A stretch of DNA of 64,000 nucleotides, taken from positions 1 to 64,000 of the forward strand of contig CAMAXX010000015.1 of assembly GCA_945862435.1 (NCBI GenBank), read 5' to 3'. Under the pieces are notes generated by a model, which saw only the letters and a program-made list of their open reading frames with translations, made no database searches and was not told the origin of the DNA. Numbering within the stretch: position 1 is the first letter of the stretch; each line of letters begins with the position of its first letter. A program made the position numbers and the translations under genes. Source of the stretch: Pseudorhodobacter antarcticus. Its GTDB lineage: Bacteria; Pseudomonadota; Alphaproteobacteria; Rhodobacterales; Rhodobacteraceae. Shown here one piece after another: positions 36,238 through 46,448 of this stretch.

Positions 36238-37480
36238 TGGCGGAAAACTGCGCAGAAAAACGCGCAGCATCTATATCGCGCCACAACACACTGACTTCCC
36301 AAGCCGTTTCGGTGATGTCTTCTTGCGAAATCAGCCCGGCGCTGTGCAAATAAGCGCGGGCTTGGCCTGCGCTAAAGGGAATGCTCAGATGCTCGACCCG
36401 TTTGGCCTGCGCCAATGCGCCGCTGATTTCACGGCGCAAATCGTCCATCCCCGTGCCTGTTAAGGCCGAAACAGGCACGCAGTTCTTGCGACGCTGGGCG
36501 GGATCGTTCAGCAAATCGGCTTGGACTGGCGGCACAAGGTCTAACTTATTCCAGACTTCAATCAGGGGCACATCATTGCGCGTGCCAAAGCTGGCCAGAA
36601 TATCCTGCACATCGGCGGCTTGTTCGGCACTGTCAGGGTGCGAGATATCGCGCACATGCAAGATAACGTCGGCCTCTAACACCTCTTCCAGCGTGGCGCG
36701 AAAGGCGGCGACCAGATCGGTTGGCAAATCGGATATGAAACCCACCGTATCAGACGCGATAATTTTACGCCCATCAGGCAGAATGATGGCGCGCATTGTA
36801 GGGTCTAGCGTGGCAAAAAGCATATCTTTGGCCAACACGTCCGCCCCTGTTAGGCGGTTGAACAGGGTAGATTTACCCGCATTGGTATAGCCTACAATCG
36901 CGACCAGCGGAAACGGCACTTTGCGCCGCGCCGCGCGGTGCAATTCACGGGTTTTGCGCACTTCGGCGAGTTGGCGGCGCAGGCGGATCAGTTGCAAGTC
37001 AATGGCGCGGCGATCTGATTCCTTTTGAGTTTCCCCCGGCCCGCCAACAAAGCCAAACCCGCCGCGCTGGCGTTCAAGGTGCGTCCAGGCGCGCACCAGC
37101 CGTGTGCGTTGATAGGCAAGCTGCGCCAGCTCGACTTGCAGCACACCTTCGCGGGTGCGGGCGCGGTCGGCAAACACCTCTAGGATCAGCCCCATCCGGT
37201 CTAATATCTTGACCTTCCACGCCTTTTCCAAATTTCGCTGCTGAACGGGGTTCACTTGCCCATCAATCAGCACCAAATTGATTTTGTCTTGCGCAAAGAT
37301 CGCGGCCAACTCCTCCACCTTACCTGTGCCAAACAACGTGGCGGGCATGGGGCGGGCAAGGCGGACAATCTGACCGCCCAAAACGCTGATTTTGGGCAAG
37401 GCTTCTGCCAGCCCCAACGCCTCGGCATAGGCGTTATCAACCATACGGCGGCGCGGAGCGGATTTCACATCTGGGCACAA
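36206..37480 (-). CDS. hflX: GTPase HflX
   Basis: Ribosome-associated GTPase that splits stalled 70S ribosomes. The 424-residue minimal product has the GTP-binding motifs: G1 GYTNAGKSTL, G3 DTVGF and G4 NKLD. The glycine-rich segment GGFGFVGGPGETQKESDRR (about 141-159) precedes them. The only canonical in-frame start is TTG at 37480, inside the conserved N-terminal strand RAYVLCPD. The frame stays open to about 37567, so the real start is probably upstream at a non-standard codon (CTG at 37520-37525 or ATT at 37541). It follows hfq in the order of other Alphaproteobacteria. Confidence 0.9.
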   Translation of the reverse strand: MCPDVKSAPRRRMVDNAYAEALGLAEALPKISVLGGQIVRLARPMPATLFGTGKVEELAAIFAQDKINLVLIDGQVNPVQQRNLEKAWKVKILDRMGLILEVFADRARTREGVLQVELAQLAYQRTRLVRAWTHLERQRGGFGFVGGPGETQKESDRRAIDLQLIRLRRQLAEVRKTRELHRAARRKVPFPLVAIVGYTNAGKSTLFNRLTGADVLAKDMLFATLDPTMRAIILPDGRKIIASDTVGFISDLPTDLVAAFRATLEEVLEADVILHVRDISHPDSAEQAADVQDILASFGTRNDVPLIEVWNKLDLVPPVQADLLNDPAQRRKNCVPVSALTGTGMDDLRREISGALAQAKRVEHLSIPFSAGQARAYLHSAGLISQEDITETAWEVSVLWRDIDAARFSAQFSAIRAPQALATE

Positions 37481-37554
37481 GACATAGGCACGTTGCAGTT
37501 CGGCCGACGAGGCAAAACCCAGCAGGTTTCCTGCGCTGTCAATCCTTTGGGAGA

Positions 37555-37788
37555 TTACTCTTCCCCTTCATATAGGTTCACAGGCCCACCTGGCATAATG
37601 GTGGAAATCGCATGTTTATAGACCAATTGCGATTGCCCATCGCGGCGCAGCAAAAGGCAAAAATTGTCAAACCACGTGATCGCACCTTGCAGTTTGACCC
37701 CGTTGATCAAAAAAATGGTCACGGGCTGCTTGGATTTGCGCACATGGTTCAGAAAGGCGTCTTGAAGATTTTGTTTGTCGGCGGCCAT
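37555..37788 (-). CDS. hfq: RNA-binding protein Hfq
   Basis: Hexameric Sm-like RNA chaperone for small-RNA regulation. The 77-residue product starts [18 protein letters not shown], with Sm1 [12 protein letters not shown] and Sm2 [13 protein letters not shown]. The ATG at 37788 has GGGA at good distance; an ATG 12 bases earlier lacks one. Located between ntrX and hflX. The 200-base gap to ntrX probably contains its promoter, but no convincing elements are visible. Confidence 0.97.
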   Translation of the reverse strand: MAADKQNLQDAFLNHVRKSKQPVTIFLINGVKLQGAITWFDNFCLLLRRDGQSQLVYKHAISTIMPGGPVNLYEGEE

Positions 37789-37988
37789 GGCTGTTCCCAT
37801 TGTTATTGCTTTTCGATGCTGTAACCCTGCCTACGGGTGAGCCCGAACTGGCAAAAATCACACAAGTTTCTGCTGTGATGAAACTGGAAGCAGATTTTGT
37901 AGACTATGCCGCGAAAGGCAGCACGATTCCAGCACAAAATCAGCGCTTTGCATGGGAAAATGCGATGATCGCGGCGAAATACTATGGT

Positions 37989-39389
37989 TTACGCGTCTTC
38001 CTCATCGTCACCGCCTTTCCCGGGCGAGACGACGCCCAGCGATTTCAGCTTGCGGTGCAGGGCAGAACGCTCCATCCCAACAAAGCCTGCAGTGCGGCTG
38101 ATATTGCCACCAAAGCGGTTGATCTGCGCAAGCAGATATTCGCGTTCAAACACTTCGCGCGCCTCGCGCAGGGGCAGCGTGGCCACTGTCCCGCCCAAAA
38201 TCATCCGCCCAGATTGGTCTGACGCCACCTCTTGGCCTGGAAATTCGCGGGCCTCAATTGCGCCCGTACCTTCGCCTAAGATCAGCACGCGCTCGATCAC
38301 ATTGCGCAATTGGCGCACATTTCCCTGCCACAGCATGGTTTGCAGCAACGCGTCGGCCTCGGGCGTCAACTCGCGCAGCGGCAGGCCTTGAGCGCGGTTA
38401 AGTTGGGCGATAAAATGGCGCGTCAGCTCTGGAATATCCTCGCGCCGATCGGACAACGGCGGAACGGCGATGGGCACCACGTTCAGCCGATCAAACAATT
38501 CTTGGCGAAAGCGACCTGCGGCAATTTCACTGCGCAAATCGCGCGTCGTCGAAGATATCACCCGCAGATCCACCCGCACCTTATCGGTGCCGCCCACGCG
38601 GGTGAACTGCTGATCTGTCAAAACGCGCAAAATTTTTCCCTGCGTAACCAAGGGCATATCGGCCACTTCGTTAAAATAGATCACGCCGCCATGCGCCTCT
38701 TCCAACGCGCCGCGTTCCACGCCGCGCCCGCCCCCATCACGGCCACCAACCTCGCGGCCAAACAGCACTTCTTCCATGCGCTCGGGCTCGACTGTGGCGC
38801 TCGACACTGCCAAAAACGCAGCGCCTACGCGGTTAGAATTTGCATGAATATAGCGCGCGGCAGTTTCCTTGCCCGCGCCCGATGGCCCCGTCAGCATCAC
38901 CCGCGAATTGGTTTTGGTTACCTTATCTAGCTGTGCCTTTAGCCCCTTTAAGGCCGCCGAATTGCCCAGCATATCGCTGCTGGTCACGTCGCGTTTGCGC
39001 AAATCGGAATTTTCGCGGCGCAGGCGCGATGTTTCCATCGCCCGCGTTACCACCACCATAAGCTGATCGATATTAAATGGTTTTTCGATAAAATCATACG
39101 CGCCTTGTTTTATGGCGGCGACCGCAATTTCAATATTGCCATGGCCCGAAATAATCACCACGGGAATATCGGGGTTATCGCGCCGCACAGATTTTAGAAT
39201 ATCGATCCCATCCATACGGCTGTCTTTCAGCCAGATATCCAAGATTAGTAAACTGGGCGCATCGGTGTTGATTTGCGTCATACATTCGTCCGAATTGGCG
39301 GCAAGGCGCACGGCGAACCCTTCTTCGCGCAGGATATCTCCCACAAGTTCGCGGATGTCTTTTTCATCATCAACGATCAGAATGCTCAT
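37989..39389 (-). CDS. ntrX: Nitrogen response regulator NtrX
   Basis: 466-residue response regulator of the NtrY kinase. The receiver domain has phosphoacceptor Asp51 and Lys103 region (EKPF). The AAA+ domain has Walker A GPSGAGKET (168-176). A Fis-type helix-turn-helix closes it (NISRTAGFVGMERSALHRKLK). The GAFTGA loop needed for sigma-54 contact is replaced by a Gly/Arg-rich stretch (about 211-227), and the Walker B Asp-Glu reads Asn240-Glu241. It is therefore unlikely to be a classical sigma-54 activator. Start overlaps ntrY (ATGA). Confidence 0.95.
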   Translation of the reverse strand: MSILIVDDEKDIRELVGDILREEGFAVRLAANSDECMTQINTDAPSLLILDIWLKDSRMDGIDILKSVRRDNPDIPVVIISGHGNIEIAVAAIKQGAYDFIEKPFNIDQLMVVVTRAMETSRLRRENSDLRKRDVTSSDMLGNSAALKGLKAQLDKVTKTNSRVMLTGPSGAGKETAARYIHANSNRVGAAFLAVSSATVEPERMEEVLFGREVGGRDGGGRGVERGALEEAHGGVIYFNEVADMPLVTQGKILRVLTDQQFTRVGGTDKVRVDLRVISSTTRDLRSEIAAGRFRQELFDRLNVVPIAVPPLSDRREDIPELTRHFIAQLNRAQGLPLRELTPEADALLQTMLWQGNVRQLRNVIERVLILGEGTGAIEAREFPGQEVASDQSGRMILGGTVATLPLREAREVFEREYLLAQINRFGGNISRTAGFVGMERSALHRKLKSLGVVSPGKGGDDEEDA

Positions 39390-41629
39390 GGTTGGTCGTG
39401 CTCCTTGGTCTGGGATGTGGCGGCGCAGGGCAGCGTGATGGTGGCCAGCGCGCCTGCATGGGCTGCCCCTACAAAGGGTGCAGCATCGGTCAAAGTCAGG
39501 GTTCCACCGTGTTCTTCGATGATTTTCTTAACGATCGGCAGGCCCAGCCCGGTGCCTTTTGCGCGCGTTGTCATATACGGCTCGAACAGGCGCGAGCGGT
39601 CTTCGGGCAGGCCAGCGCCATTATCGGCGATGGTTATCTGCACGCGGTCAGTGCCCTGCGTCAGGGCGATGTGGATTTCTCCCTTATGGCCAGGCTTTGA
39701 TTTTTCTTTATATTCATCAATCGCTTCGCCTGCGTTTTTCATCAGGTTTGTCAACGCTTGGCCAATCATTGTGCCGTCAATCTCCAGCATAATCGGCGCG
39801 GACGGAATGGATTTCACAAAGCGCACCGATGGCTGGCCGTTTTCTTGCAACAGCACCGCCGCCCGCAGCAGCGCGCCAATATCTTGCGCGCGCCGATCAG
39901 GTTCGGGCATGCGGGCAAAGCGGGAAAATTCATCGACAATGCGGCGCAGATCATTGGTTTGGCGGACAATCACGTCGGTCAATTGGGTTAAATCGGCGGT
40001 ATCTTGCACTTGGGGTAGAAACTTGCGCTTAATCCGCTCTGCCGAAAGCTGAATGGGGGTCAGCGGGTTTTTAATCTCGTGGGCGATGCGCCGCGCAACA
40101 TCGCCCCAAGCGGCCATGCGCTGGGCTGAGACCAGTTCGGTCACATCATCAAAGGCCACCACAAACCCTTCTATCCCGCCAGTTGCGCCGCGCCTTTTGC
40201 TGATGCGCACCAAAAGGCTTTCCAATTTGCCGCGCCGCGTCAGGCGCACCTCTTCTTGCAAGGCGCTGCCGCCACCATCCACCAGCCGATCCAGCAGGGG
40301 GCCAAATTCTGGCACGGCAAGGGCAAGGTTTTGGCCGTGCTGATCCTTTGGCAAATCCAGCAGATACAGCGCGGCAGGGTTGGCAAAATCAATCGCCCCC
40401 GCATCATTTAGCCCAATCACCCCTGCGGTAACCGAAGAAAGCACTGAATCAAACAGCCTGCGGCGTTCTTCGGTGATGGCATTTGTGGCGCGCAAATCAT
40501 CGCGTTGCGCCTTTAATTGCCGCGTCATTTGGTTGAAAACGCGGCCAAAGGTGGCAATTTCATCATCGCCCTGCTCTTCGGTGACTTGCACATCCAAATC
40601 GCCCCTGCCAACGCGTTCGGCGGCTTGCGCAAGCCGCCCCACAGGGCGCGACAGGCGTTCGGCAAACCACATGCCCATCCAAACCGCCGCAAGCACCAGA
40701 ATGACGGCAAAGCCGATATAAATCAGGCCGAAATTGAACAGAACGCGGCCACGATCTTCTTCCAATTGCTGATAGAGGCGCACGTTTTGCTGCGCTTCGT
40801 CTAGCAGTTGTAGGATACGGCCATCAACAATGCGGGTGATATACAGATAGCGGTCGCCAAATTCGCTTAGACGCACCAAGGCGCGCATTTCATTTTGCGG
40901 CCAATCTTGCACAATGGCCACATCGCCCGCGTTCGCCGCTGCAAAACTGTTCGTATCGGGCATTTCAAAGCCAAACAAATAGCTTTGCGGCCCGCGCGCA
41001 CGAATCGTGCCTGCGCCATCAATCAAATACACCTCTGACAGGCCGCGCTGCACCTGCGGCAGCAGTTGGCCCAAGGCATCGCGCACTTGGGTATCGGCCA
41101 TCAGCGCGGTATTGCGCCGCGCGCGGTTTAGGCTGGCAGCAAAAGCGCTGGCATCTTGACGCAACGCGCTGGTTTGGTCGGCATCATAGGCGGTGGCGGC
41201 TGCCAGCGACGATCCAACCACATCGCGCACCCGCTGCGAAAACCACCCCTCTAGCCCGATGTTCAGCGTCAGCACAGCAAAGACTGCAACCAAAACTGTG
41301 GGCACAAGGGCCACCAGCCCGAACACCCCCGTTAGACGCAAATGCAGTTTTGATCCTGCCGAATTGCGCCGCCGCGCCGCCACCGTTTGCGCCACGCGCG
41401 CGGCCACTGTGGCGGCTACAATCAACACATAGATCATATCGGCCAGCAGCACCAAGCGTAGAGCATCCGACCCCGCCGAAAGCGCGAACGGTCCCAGCGC
41501 CAAAAAGGTAAGCCCTGCCAGAAGCGGCCCCAGCACAATCAGCGCCACCGCAGCAGAGCTGCGCAACTGCCTGCTGCGCCGCCAACGCGACAGCCTTGTT
41601 CCTACCTCGCTGCGAAAAGCGCCGTCCAC
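39386..41629 (-). CDS. ntrY: Sensor histidine kinase NtrY
   Basis: 747-residue membrane kinase. Hydrophobic helices near the N-terminus (about 25-100) are followed by a periplasmic sensory region and a further membrane helix at about 303-327. HAMP, PAS, and DHp/ATPase domains follow. The H-box is RRIAHEIKNPLTPIQLS, with N-box NLMKNAGEAID, G1 DNGAGLPE and G2 GTGLGLPIVKK. The start is GTG at 41629. Partner of NtrX, implicated in nitrogen, redox and envelope responses in Alphaproteobacteria. Confidence 0.96.
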   Translation of the reverse strand: MDGAFRSEVGTRLSRWRRSRQLRSSAAVALIVLGPLLAGLTFLALGPFALSAGSDALRLVLLADMIYVLIVAATVAARVAQTVAARRRNSAGSKLHLRLTGVFGLVALVPTVLVAVFAVLTLNIGLEGWFSQRVRDVVGSSLAAATAYDADQTSALRQDASAFAASLNRARRNTALMADTQVRDALGQLLPQVQRGLSEVYLIDGAGTIRARGPQSYLFGFEMPDTNSFAAANAGDVAIVQDWPQNEMRALVRLSEFGDRYLYITRIVDGRILQLLDEAQQNVRLYQQLEEDRGRVLFNFGLIYIGFAVILVLAAVWMGMWFAERLSRPVGRLAQAAERVGRGDLDVQVTEEQGDDEIATFGRVFNQMTRQLKAQRDDLRATNAITEERRRLFDSVLSSVTAGVIGLNDAGAIDFANPAALYLLDLPKDQHGQNLALAVPEFGPLLDRLVDGGGSALQEEVRLTRRGKLESLLVRISKRRGATGGIEGFVVAFDDVTELVSAQRMAAWGDVARRIAHEIKNPLTPIQLSAERIKRKFLPQVQDTADLTQLTDVIVRQTNDLRRIVDEFSRFARMPEPDRRAQDIGALLRAAVLLQENGQPSVRFVKSIPSAPIMLEIDGTMIGQALTNLMKNAGEAIDEYKEKSKPGHKGEIHIALTQGTDRVQITIADNGAGLPEDRSRLFEPYMTTRAKGTGLGLPIVKKIIEEHGGTLTLTDAAPFVGAAHAGALATITLPCAATSQTKEHDQP

Positions 41630-41677
41630 GCCCTACCCCAATATTCCCCGCATGGCAGTTATGGGCAGAGTCACCCA

Positions 41678-41698
41678 AACGCCACGTCCTGTGGCGCT
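41678..41698 (-). terminator. Weak hairpin between ntrC and ntrY
   Basis: 8-bp stem-loop (AACGCCAC / GTGGCGCTT, 5-base loop) just after the ntrC stop. It lacks a proper T run on the minus strand, so it may attenuate rather than terminate, separating ntrBC from ntrYX expression. Confidence 0.4.
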
Positions 41699-41699
41699 T

Positions 41700-43070
41700 T
41701 TACATCAGCTTGCGGCGCCTTGTCACGGAAATATCCAGTTCGGTGATCTTTTTACGCAAGGTATTGCGGTTGATTCCTAAAAGATCGGCACATTTTGCTT
41801 GGTTGCCCGCAGTGGCATCCAGCGCGATTTCAATCAAAGGCACTTCGATTTCGCGCAAAATGCGGTCATAAACCCCGTTGGGCGGCAGTTGACCATTGTG
41901 CAAATCGAAATACCGCCTGAGATGCCGCGCGACCGAGGCCGACAGCTTTTCCCCTTCGATCACGCCGCCATTGCGCGGGCTGGGTAGAGCCTGCGCGCCG
42001 CCCATGGCGATATCCAATTCAGATTTGGTAATTTCAGGCTCGGATGCGGTGACTTGCAGGCGCTTAAGCACATTTTCCAATTGCCGCACATTGCCGGGCC
42101 AAGGATGGGCGCGGACCACCTCCATAGCAGTGGTCGCAAGATGGCGGGCGGTGCCTGTGTCACGCTCACCCTTGGCCAAAAAATGTTCGGCAAGTAGCGG
42201 AATATCTTCGACACGCTCGCGCAGCGGCGGCACAGAAATGACCACGCCGCCAAGGCGATAATACAAATCCTTGCGAAAAGCCCCGCTTTCCATTTTGGCC
42301 TGCAAATCGGTTTGGCTGGTGGCCATGATGCGGGCATTAGGCTCGGCCATCACATCCAGCATCCGCACCAAACGGGACTGCGCGTCATCATCAAAATCAC
42401 CCACCTCGTCCAGCAGCAAACTGCCGCCCTTGGCGCGCGCAAGCAGTGCAGAAATGCCATCCACCCCCGCCAAATCTGCAGCGCCCGCCACAACAAAGGG
42501 CTGATTGCGCCGATCTGAAAAATCATGAATTGCTCTGGCTATCAGGGATTTACCTGTGCCCGATTCTCCTGAAATTAGCACCGATAGATCGGCATTCATC
42601 ACGCGCGCGACCAGACGATACAGCGCCTGCATCGCTGGCGTGCGCCCCACAAGCGGCAGATCATCGCCTGCATCGCGCGGCTTCGCGGCCACTTTTGGGG
42701 CAAAGCGCTTCATCTCCAACGCGCGGGCCGAACGCTTCATCAAATCGGGCAGATCAAAGGGTTTGGGCAGATAATCAAAGGCCTCTGCCTCGGCTGCCTG
42801 AATGGCCGTCATAATGGTGTTTTGCGCCGAGATGACAATCACAGGCAGACCAGGGCGCAGTTTGGAAATGCTGGGCAGGGCGTGCAGGCCGTTGCCATCG
42901 GGCATTATCACATCAGAAATCACCAAATCGCCTTTGCCTTCCTCGACCCAGCGCATCAGCGTCATCAGGGAGGATGTCGCATGCACCTTGCACCCCGCCC
43001 GCGTCAGGGCCTGCGTCAGCACCGTGCGGATGGTGCGATCATCGTCAGCGACAAGAACGGTTCCGTCCAT
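41700..43070 (-). CDS. ntrC: Nitrogen regulation response regulator NtrC
   Basis: 456-residue regulator. The receiver domain has Asp53 ([12 protein letters not shown]) and Lys103. A reduced AAA+ domain has Walker A GESGTGKS (168-175) and Walker B DEVGD (221-225). A Fis-type HTH closes it ([22 protein letters not shown]). Only about 16 residues separate FVVAGAAD from the Walker B, where canonical NtrC has about 40 including GAFTGA. The sigma-54 loop is thus deleted, as in Rhodobacter capsulatus NtrC, which works with sigma-70. It abuts ntrB. Confidence 0.96.
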   Translation of the reverse strand: MDGTVLVADDDRTIRTVLTQALTRAGCKVHATSSLMTLMRWVEEGKGDLVISDVIMPDGNGLHALPSISKLRPGLPVIVISAQNTIMTAIQAAEAEAFDYLPKPFDLPDLMKRSARALEMKRFAPKVAAKPRDAGDDLPLVGRTPAMQALYRLVARVMNADLSVLISGESGTGKSLIARAIHDFSDRRNQPFVVAGAADLAGVDGISALLARAKGGSLLLDEVGDFDDDAQSRLVRMLDVMAEPNARIMATSQTDLQAKMESGAFRKDLYYRLGGVVISVPPLRERVEDIPLLAEHFLAKGERDTGTARHLATTAMEVVRAHPWPGNVRQLENVLKRLQVTASEPEITKSELDIAMGGAQALPSPRNGGVIEGEKLSASVARHLRRYFDLHNGQLPPNGVYDRILREIEVPLIEIALDATAGNQAKCADLLGINRNTLRKKITELDISVTRRRKLM

Positions 43071-44156
43071 TTATTTGGCCTCCTGAAGGGGTGTTGCGGG
43101 CGCAAGCGGCATTGAAATGCGAAACACAGTGCGCCCAGGGTGGCTGTCAACCGAAATCCAGCCTTCGTGATCGGTGATAATTTTTGACACCAGCGCAAGC
43201 CCAAGCCCGGTGCCATTTTCGCGCCCCGAAACGAACGGCTCGAAAATATCCGCCGCAATATCGGGCGGTATGCCGGGGCCATCATCAATGATTTCAATCT
43301 GCAAGGGCAAGGCTGCTTGGCTGCCATCACGGCGCTTGCGGCGCAGGGAATGGTCGTAGAACGTATGCAGGCGAATTGTGCCGCCTTTTGGCCCCGCAGC
43401 TTCGGATGCGTTTTTCAAAAGGTTCAAAAATACCTGCATCAACTGGTCGGCATCGGCAAAGGTCGCGGGCAAAGAGGGGTCGTAATCTTCGATAATCTTC
43501 ATTTTCGCGCCAAAGCCAACCAACGCCGAACGGCGCGCGCGGTCTAGCGCATCATGCAGGTTCACCGCGCGCAGCACGGGCGGCGAGATGTTGCCAAACT
43601 GTTCAACTTGTTCCAGCAATTTCACAATGCGCCGCGTTTCTTCAACGATCAAATCGGTCATTTCAAGATCTTCCGGCGCTAGGTTCATCGCCAGCAGTTG
43701 CGCCGCGCCCGATATACCTGCCAGCGGATTTTTAATTTCATGGGCCAACATTTCCGCCATGCCAATGGCCGATTTTGCCGCCGACTTGACCCGCATCGCA
43801 TGGCCCAAACGATCCGAAATATCGCGCGGGGCCATCATCATCAGCACAGCGCCCGCAATATCTTGCATGGGCGCCAGATGCAGTGCGCAGGTTTGGGGCG
43901 CACGCTCGCCTGTGGTGACTTCGGCATCGGCTATAACAACGGGCGACTGATGCAGCCGTACCCGCGCCAGCGCATCTTCCATCGGCGCATCAATAGACAG
44001 CCTGTCCAGCAAAGGTTGGCCCACCAGCGCGCGCTGCGACAGGTTCAGGAATATCTCGGCGCTGGGGCTGACGTCGGATATACGTCCGCCCTCGTCAATG
44101 ATCAGCGCTGGCAGGGGCAACGCGGCCCAAAGGCCAGCTACGGTGGTTGGGGTCAT
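43071..44156 (-). CDS. ntrB: Nitrogen sensor histidine kinase NtrB
   Basis: 361-residue cytoplasmic kinase/phosphatase for NtrC, controlled by PII (glnB in this window). The PAS domain (about 10-115) is followed by the H-box EMLAHEIKNPLAGISGAAQ (His139). N-box NLLKNASEAA, G1 DDGPGIPP and G2 GTGLGLALVSKI follow. No membrane helices. The ATG at 44156 overlaps the dusB stop (ATGA). Confidence 0.96.
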   Translation of the reverse strand: MTPTTVAGLWAALPLPALIIDEGGRISDVSPSAEIFLNLSQRALVGQPLLDRLSIDAPMEDALARVRLHQSPVVIADAEVTTGERAPQTCALHLAPMQDIAGAVLMMMAPRDISDRLGHAMRVKSAAKSAIGMAEMLAHEIKNPLAGISGAAQLLAMNLAPEDLEMTDLIVEETRRIVKLLEQVEQFGNISPPVLRAVNLHDALDRARRSALVGFGAKMKIIEDYDPSLPATFADADQLMQVFLNLLKNASEAAGPKGGTIRLHTFYDHSLRRKRRDGSQAALPLQIEIIDDGPGIPPDIAADIFEPFVSGRENGTGLGLALVSKIITDHEGWISVDSHPGRTVFRISMPLAPATPLQEAK

Positions 44157-45163
44157 GCCGCCACCTCGGCATCTAGGGGTTCCTCGCACAGCGCGATACG
44201 CAGCAAATCCAGCACCTTGGCGGGACTGGTTGCGGTCAAAATCGCTTCGCGCGCATCGGGGCGGCCCGCCTCGTCCAAATACCAGCCCAAATGTTTGCGC
44301 GCCACGCGAAGGCCCAAATCTGCGCCATAATGCGACAGCATTGCGTGGTAATGGGCAGAAATAAGACGATATAGATCAATGCCTTGCGGGATAATTGGGC
44401 AAGCAGTTCCCGCTAAATCAGCGGCAATTTGCGCCAAACGCCACGGCGCACCCTGCGCCCCGCGCCCCACCATCACCCCATCTGCGCCCGATTGAGCCAG
44501 TGCCATGCGGGCGCGATGCCCATCTACAATATCGCCATTGGCAATCACGGGGATGTTCACCGCCGCCTTAACAGGTGCAATGGCTGCCCAATTGGCCGCC
44601 CCTTTGTAAAACTGCTGCCGCGTGCGCCCGTGAATGGTGACCATCGCCACCCCAGCGCTTGCCCCCCGCGCGGCAATATCAGGCGCATTGTGGCTGGCAT
44701 CATCCCAGCCCAGCCGCATTTTCAGCGTGACAGGCACGCGCACCGCCGCTGTAACCGCGGTAATAATCGACAGCGCCAAATCAGGCTCGCGCATCAGGGC
44801 ACTGCCGCAGGCCCCGTTGCCGCCCGTTTGCGTGACGCGTTTGGCAGGGCAGCCCATATTGATATCAATGATTTGCGCGCCATTCGCTTCGACAAAACGG
44901 GCAGCTTCCCCCATCCAATACGGATCGCGGCCCACCAGTTGCACCGAAGTTGCAAAGTCCTCCAGCCCAAGTTCAGCGCGAGCAAGGGCCAGCGCGCCGC
45001 CTTGCATTACCTCTTGGCTGGCAACCATTTCGGATACCACCAGCCCCGCACCAAAGCCCGCCACCACCCGCCGAAACGGCAGGTCAGTTATCCCTGCCAT
45101 CGGTGCCAACAGCACGGGCGAGGTCAGGGCAATATCAGCGATTTGCGGCGCGCGATAGGACAT
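44153..45163 (-). CDS. dusB: tRNA-dihydrouridine synthase (NifR3/DusB family)
   Basis: FMN-dependent reduction of uridine in tRNA D-loops. The 336-residue product has LLAPMAGITDLPFRR near the N-terminus, the catalytic-Cys segment NMGCPAKRV, and phosphate-binding GRTRQQFYKG and ANGDI. Start uncertain: the ATG at 45163 fits the family N-terminus (MSYRAPQIADI) but has no strong ribosome binding site. An in-frame ATG at 45235 adds 24 residues. First gene of the nifR3-ntrBCYX locus. Confidence 0.92.
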   Translation of the reverse strand: MSYRAPQIADIALTSPVLLAPMAGITDLPFRRVVAGFGAGLVVSEMVASQEVMQGGALALARAELGLEDFATSVQLVGRDPYWMGEAARFVEANGAQIIDINMGCPAKRVTQTGGNGACGSALMREPDLALSIITAVTAAVRVPVTLKMRLGWDDASHNAPDIAARGASAGVAMVTIHGRTRQQFYKGAANWAAIAPVKAAVNIPVIANGDIVDGHRARMALAQSGADGVMVGRGAQGAPWRLAQIAADLAGTACPIIPQGIDLYRLISAHYHAMLSHYGADLGLRVARKHLGWYLDEAGRPDAREAILTATSPAKVLDLLRIALCEEPLDAEVAA

Positions 45164-45314
45164 CATGCCATGTGTTTTGCGCCGCTTATGCCCCGCGCGC
45201 AAGGAAATGCGCGTGAGTTTCTGCCCGAAAAACATGCATTGCCTATTTTTTAGGCACTTTCGCGCGGTGGACGCCTGCTTTGCCTGCTGTTAAGCAGTGC
45301 GTAAGGGAGAGGCC

Positions 45315-46448
45315 ATGACAACAGCCGTTATCATCACCGCCGCGGGGCGCGGCTTGCGCGCAGGGGGCGATCTGCCAAAGCAATGGCAAATGCTGGCTGG
45401 TCGGCCCGTCCTTGCCCGTACCATCGCCGCCTTTACGGGTTTTGAGGTGGTTATCACAGTGCATTCCGCAGATTTGGAACGTGCCAAATCGCTGTTTTCT
45501 GGCCAGATCGTGCTGGGCGGGGCCGACCGCGCGGCTTCGGTGCGCGCTGGTTTACAAGCATTGGCGGGGCGGGGGGTGACGCGCGTTTTGATCCATGATG
45601 GCGCGCGCCCTTTGATTAGCCGCGAAGTGATTGAACGGGTCTTATCAGCGCTGGAAACCCACCCCGCCGCAGCCCCCGCCCTGCCCGTGACCGATGCCCT
45701 GTGGCGCGGAGCCGACGGCCTTGTCGCAGGCACCGCAGATCGCGCGGGGCTTTACCGCGCGCAAACGCCGCAGGGCTTTAATTTTGAAGCGATTTTATCT
45801 GCACATTTGTCCTATAACATCCCCGCTGCCGATGATGTGGAAGTCGCCCGCGCCGCAGGGCTGAACGTGGCCATTGTCGCGGGGGATGAGGCCAATATAA
45901 AGCTGACCTATGCTGGCGATTTCGCCCGCGCAGAAGCGATGATAAAGGAGTTGGCAATGGATATTCGCCCCGATATTAGACTGGGCAATGGCTTTGACGT
46001 GCATGCCTTTTGCGAGGGTGACAATGTCTGGCTGTGCGGCCATAAAATCGCCCATTCCAAGGGGTTGCTGGGCCATTCGGATGCCGATGTTGGCATGCAC
46101 GCGCTGACCGATGCAATTTACGGCGCGCTGGCAGATGGCGATATCGGCCAGCATTTCCCACCCACTGATCCGCAATGGAAAGGGGCTGCCAGCCATATTT
46201 TCCTGAAGCACGCCATGGCCCGCGCCCGCGCGCGCGGCTATAATTTGGCCAATTGCGACGTGACCCTGATTTGCGAGCGCCCCAAAATTGGCCCCCATGC
46301 AAATGCCATGCGCGCGGCGCTGGCGGCTATTATGGGGGTGGATGTGGGCAAGGTTTCGGTCAAGGCGACGACGTCCGAACGTCTTGGCTTTACAGGCCGC
46401 GAAGAGGGGATCGCGGCGCTGGCAACTGCCACTTTGGTGCAGGGATGA
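45315..46448 (+). CDS. ispDF: Bifunctional IspD/IspF (MEP isoprenoid pathway)
   Basis: 377-residue fusion. IspD (4-diphosphocytidyl-2-C-methylerythritol synthase) spans about 1-215, with nucleotide-binding [16 protein letters not shown] and [11 protein letters not shown]. IspF (MECDP synthase) spans about 218-377, with the metal-binding GFDVHAF and [15 protein letters not shown]. The two steps flank IspE, which is separate. The ATG at 45315 follows GGGAGAGG. pgpA overlaps its stop codon. Confidence 0.96.
   Translation: MTTAVIITAAGRGLRAGGDLPKQWQMLAGRPVLARTIAAFTGFEVVITVHSADLERAKSLFSGQIVLGGADRAASVRAGLQALAGRGVTRVLIHDGARPLISREVIERVLSALETHPAAAPALPVTDALWRGADGLVAGTADRAGLYRAQTPQGFNFEAILSAHLSYNIPAADDVEVARAAGLNVAIVAGDEANIKLTYAGDFARAEAMIKELAMDIRPDIRLGNGFDVHAFCEGDNVWLCGHKIAHSKGLLGHSDADVGMHALTDAIYGALADGDIGQHFPPTDPQWKGAASHIFLKHAMARARARGYNLANCDVTLICERPKIGPHANAMRAALAAIMGVDVGKVSVKATTSERLGFTGREEGIAALATATLVQG

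Noticed and set aside
37801..38222. A plus-strand open frame starting between hfq and ntrX
   Set aside because: Its second half is antisense to the conserved NtrX C-terminus, and no ribosome binding site or family match was seen. Only the 5' part is truly intergenic.
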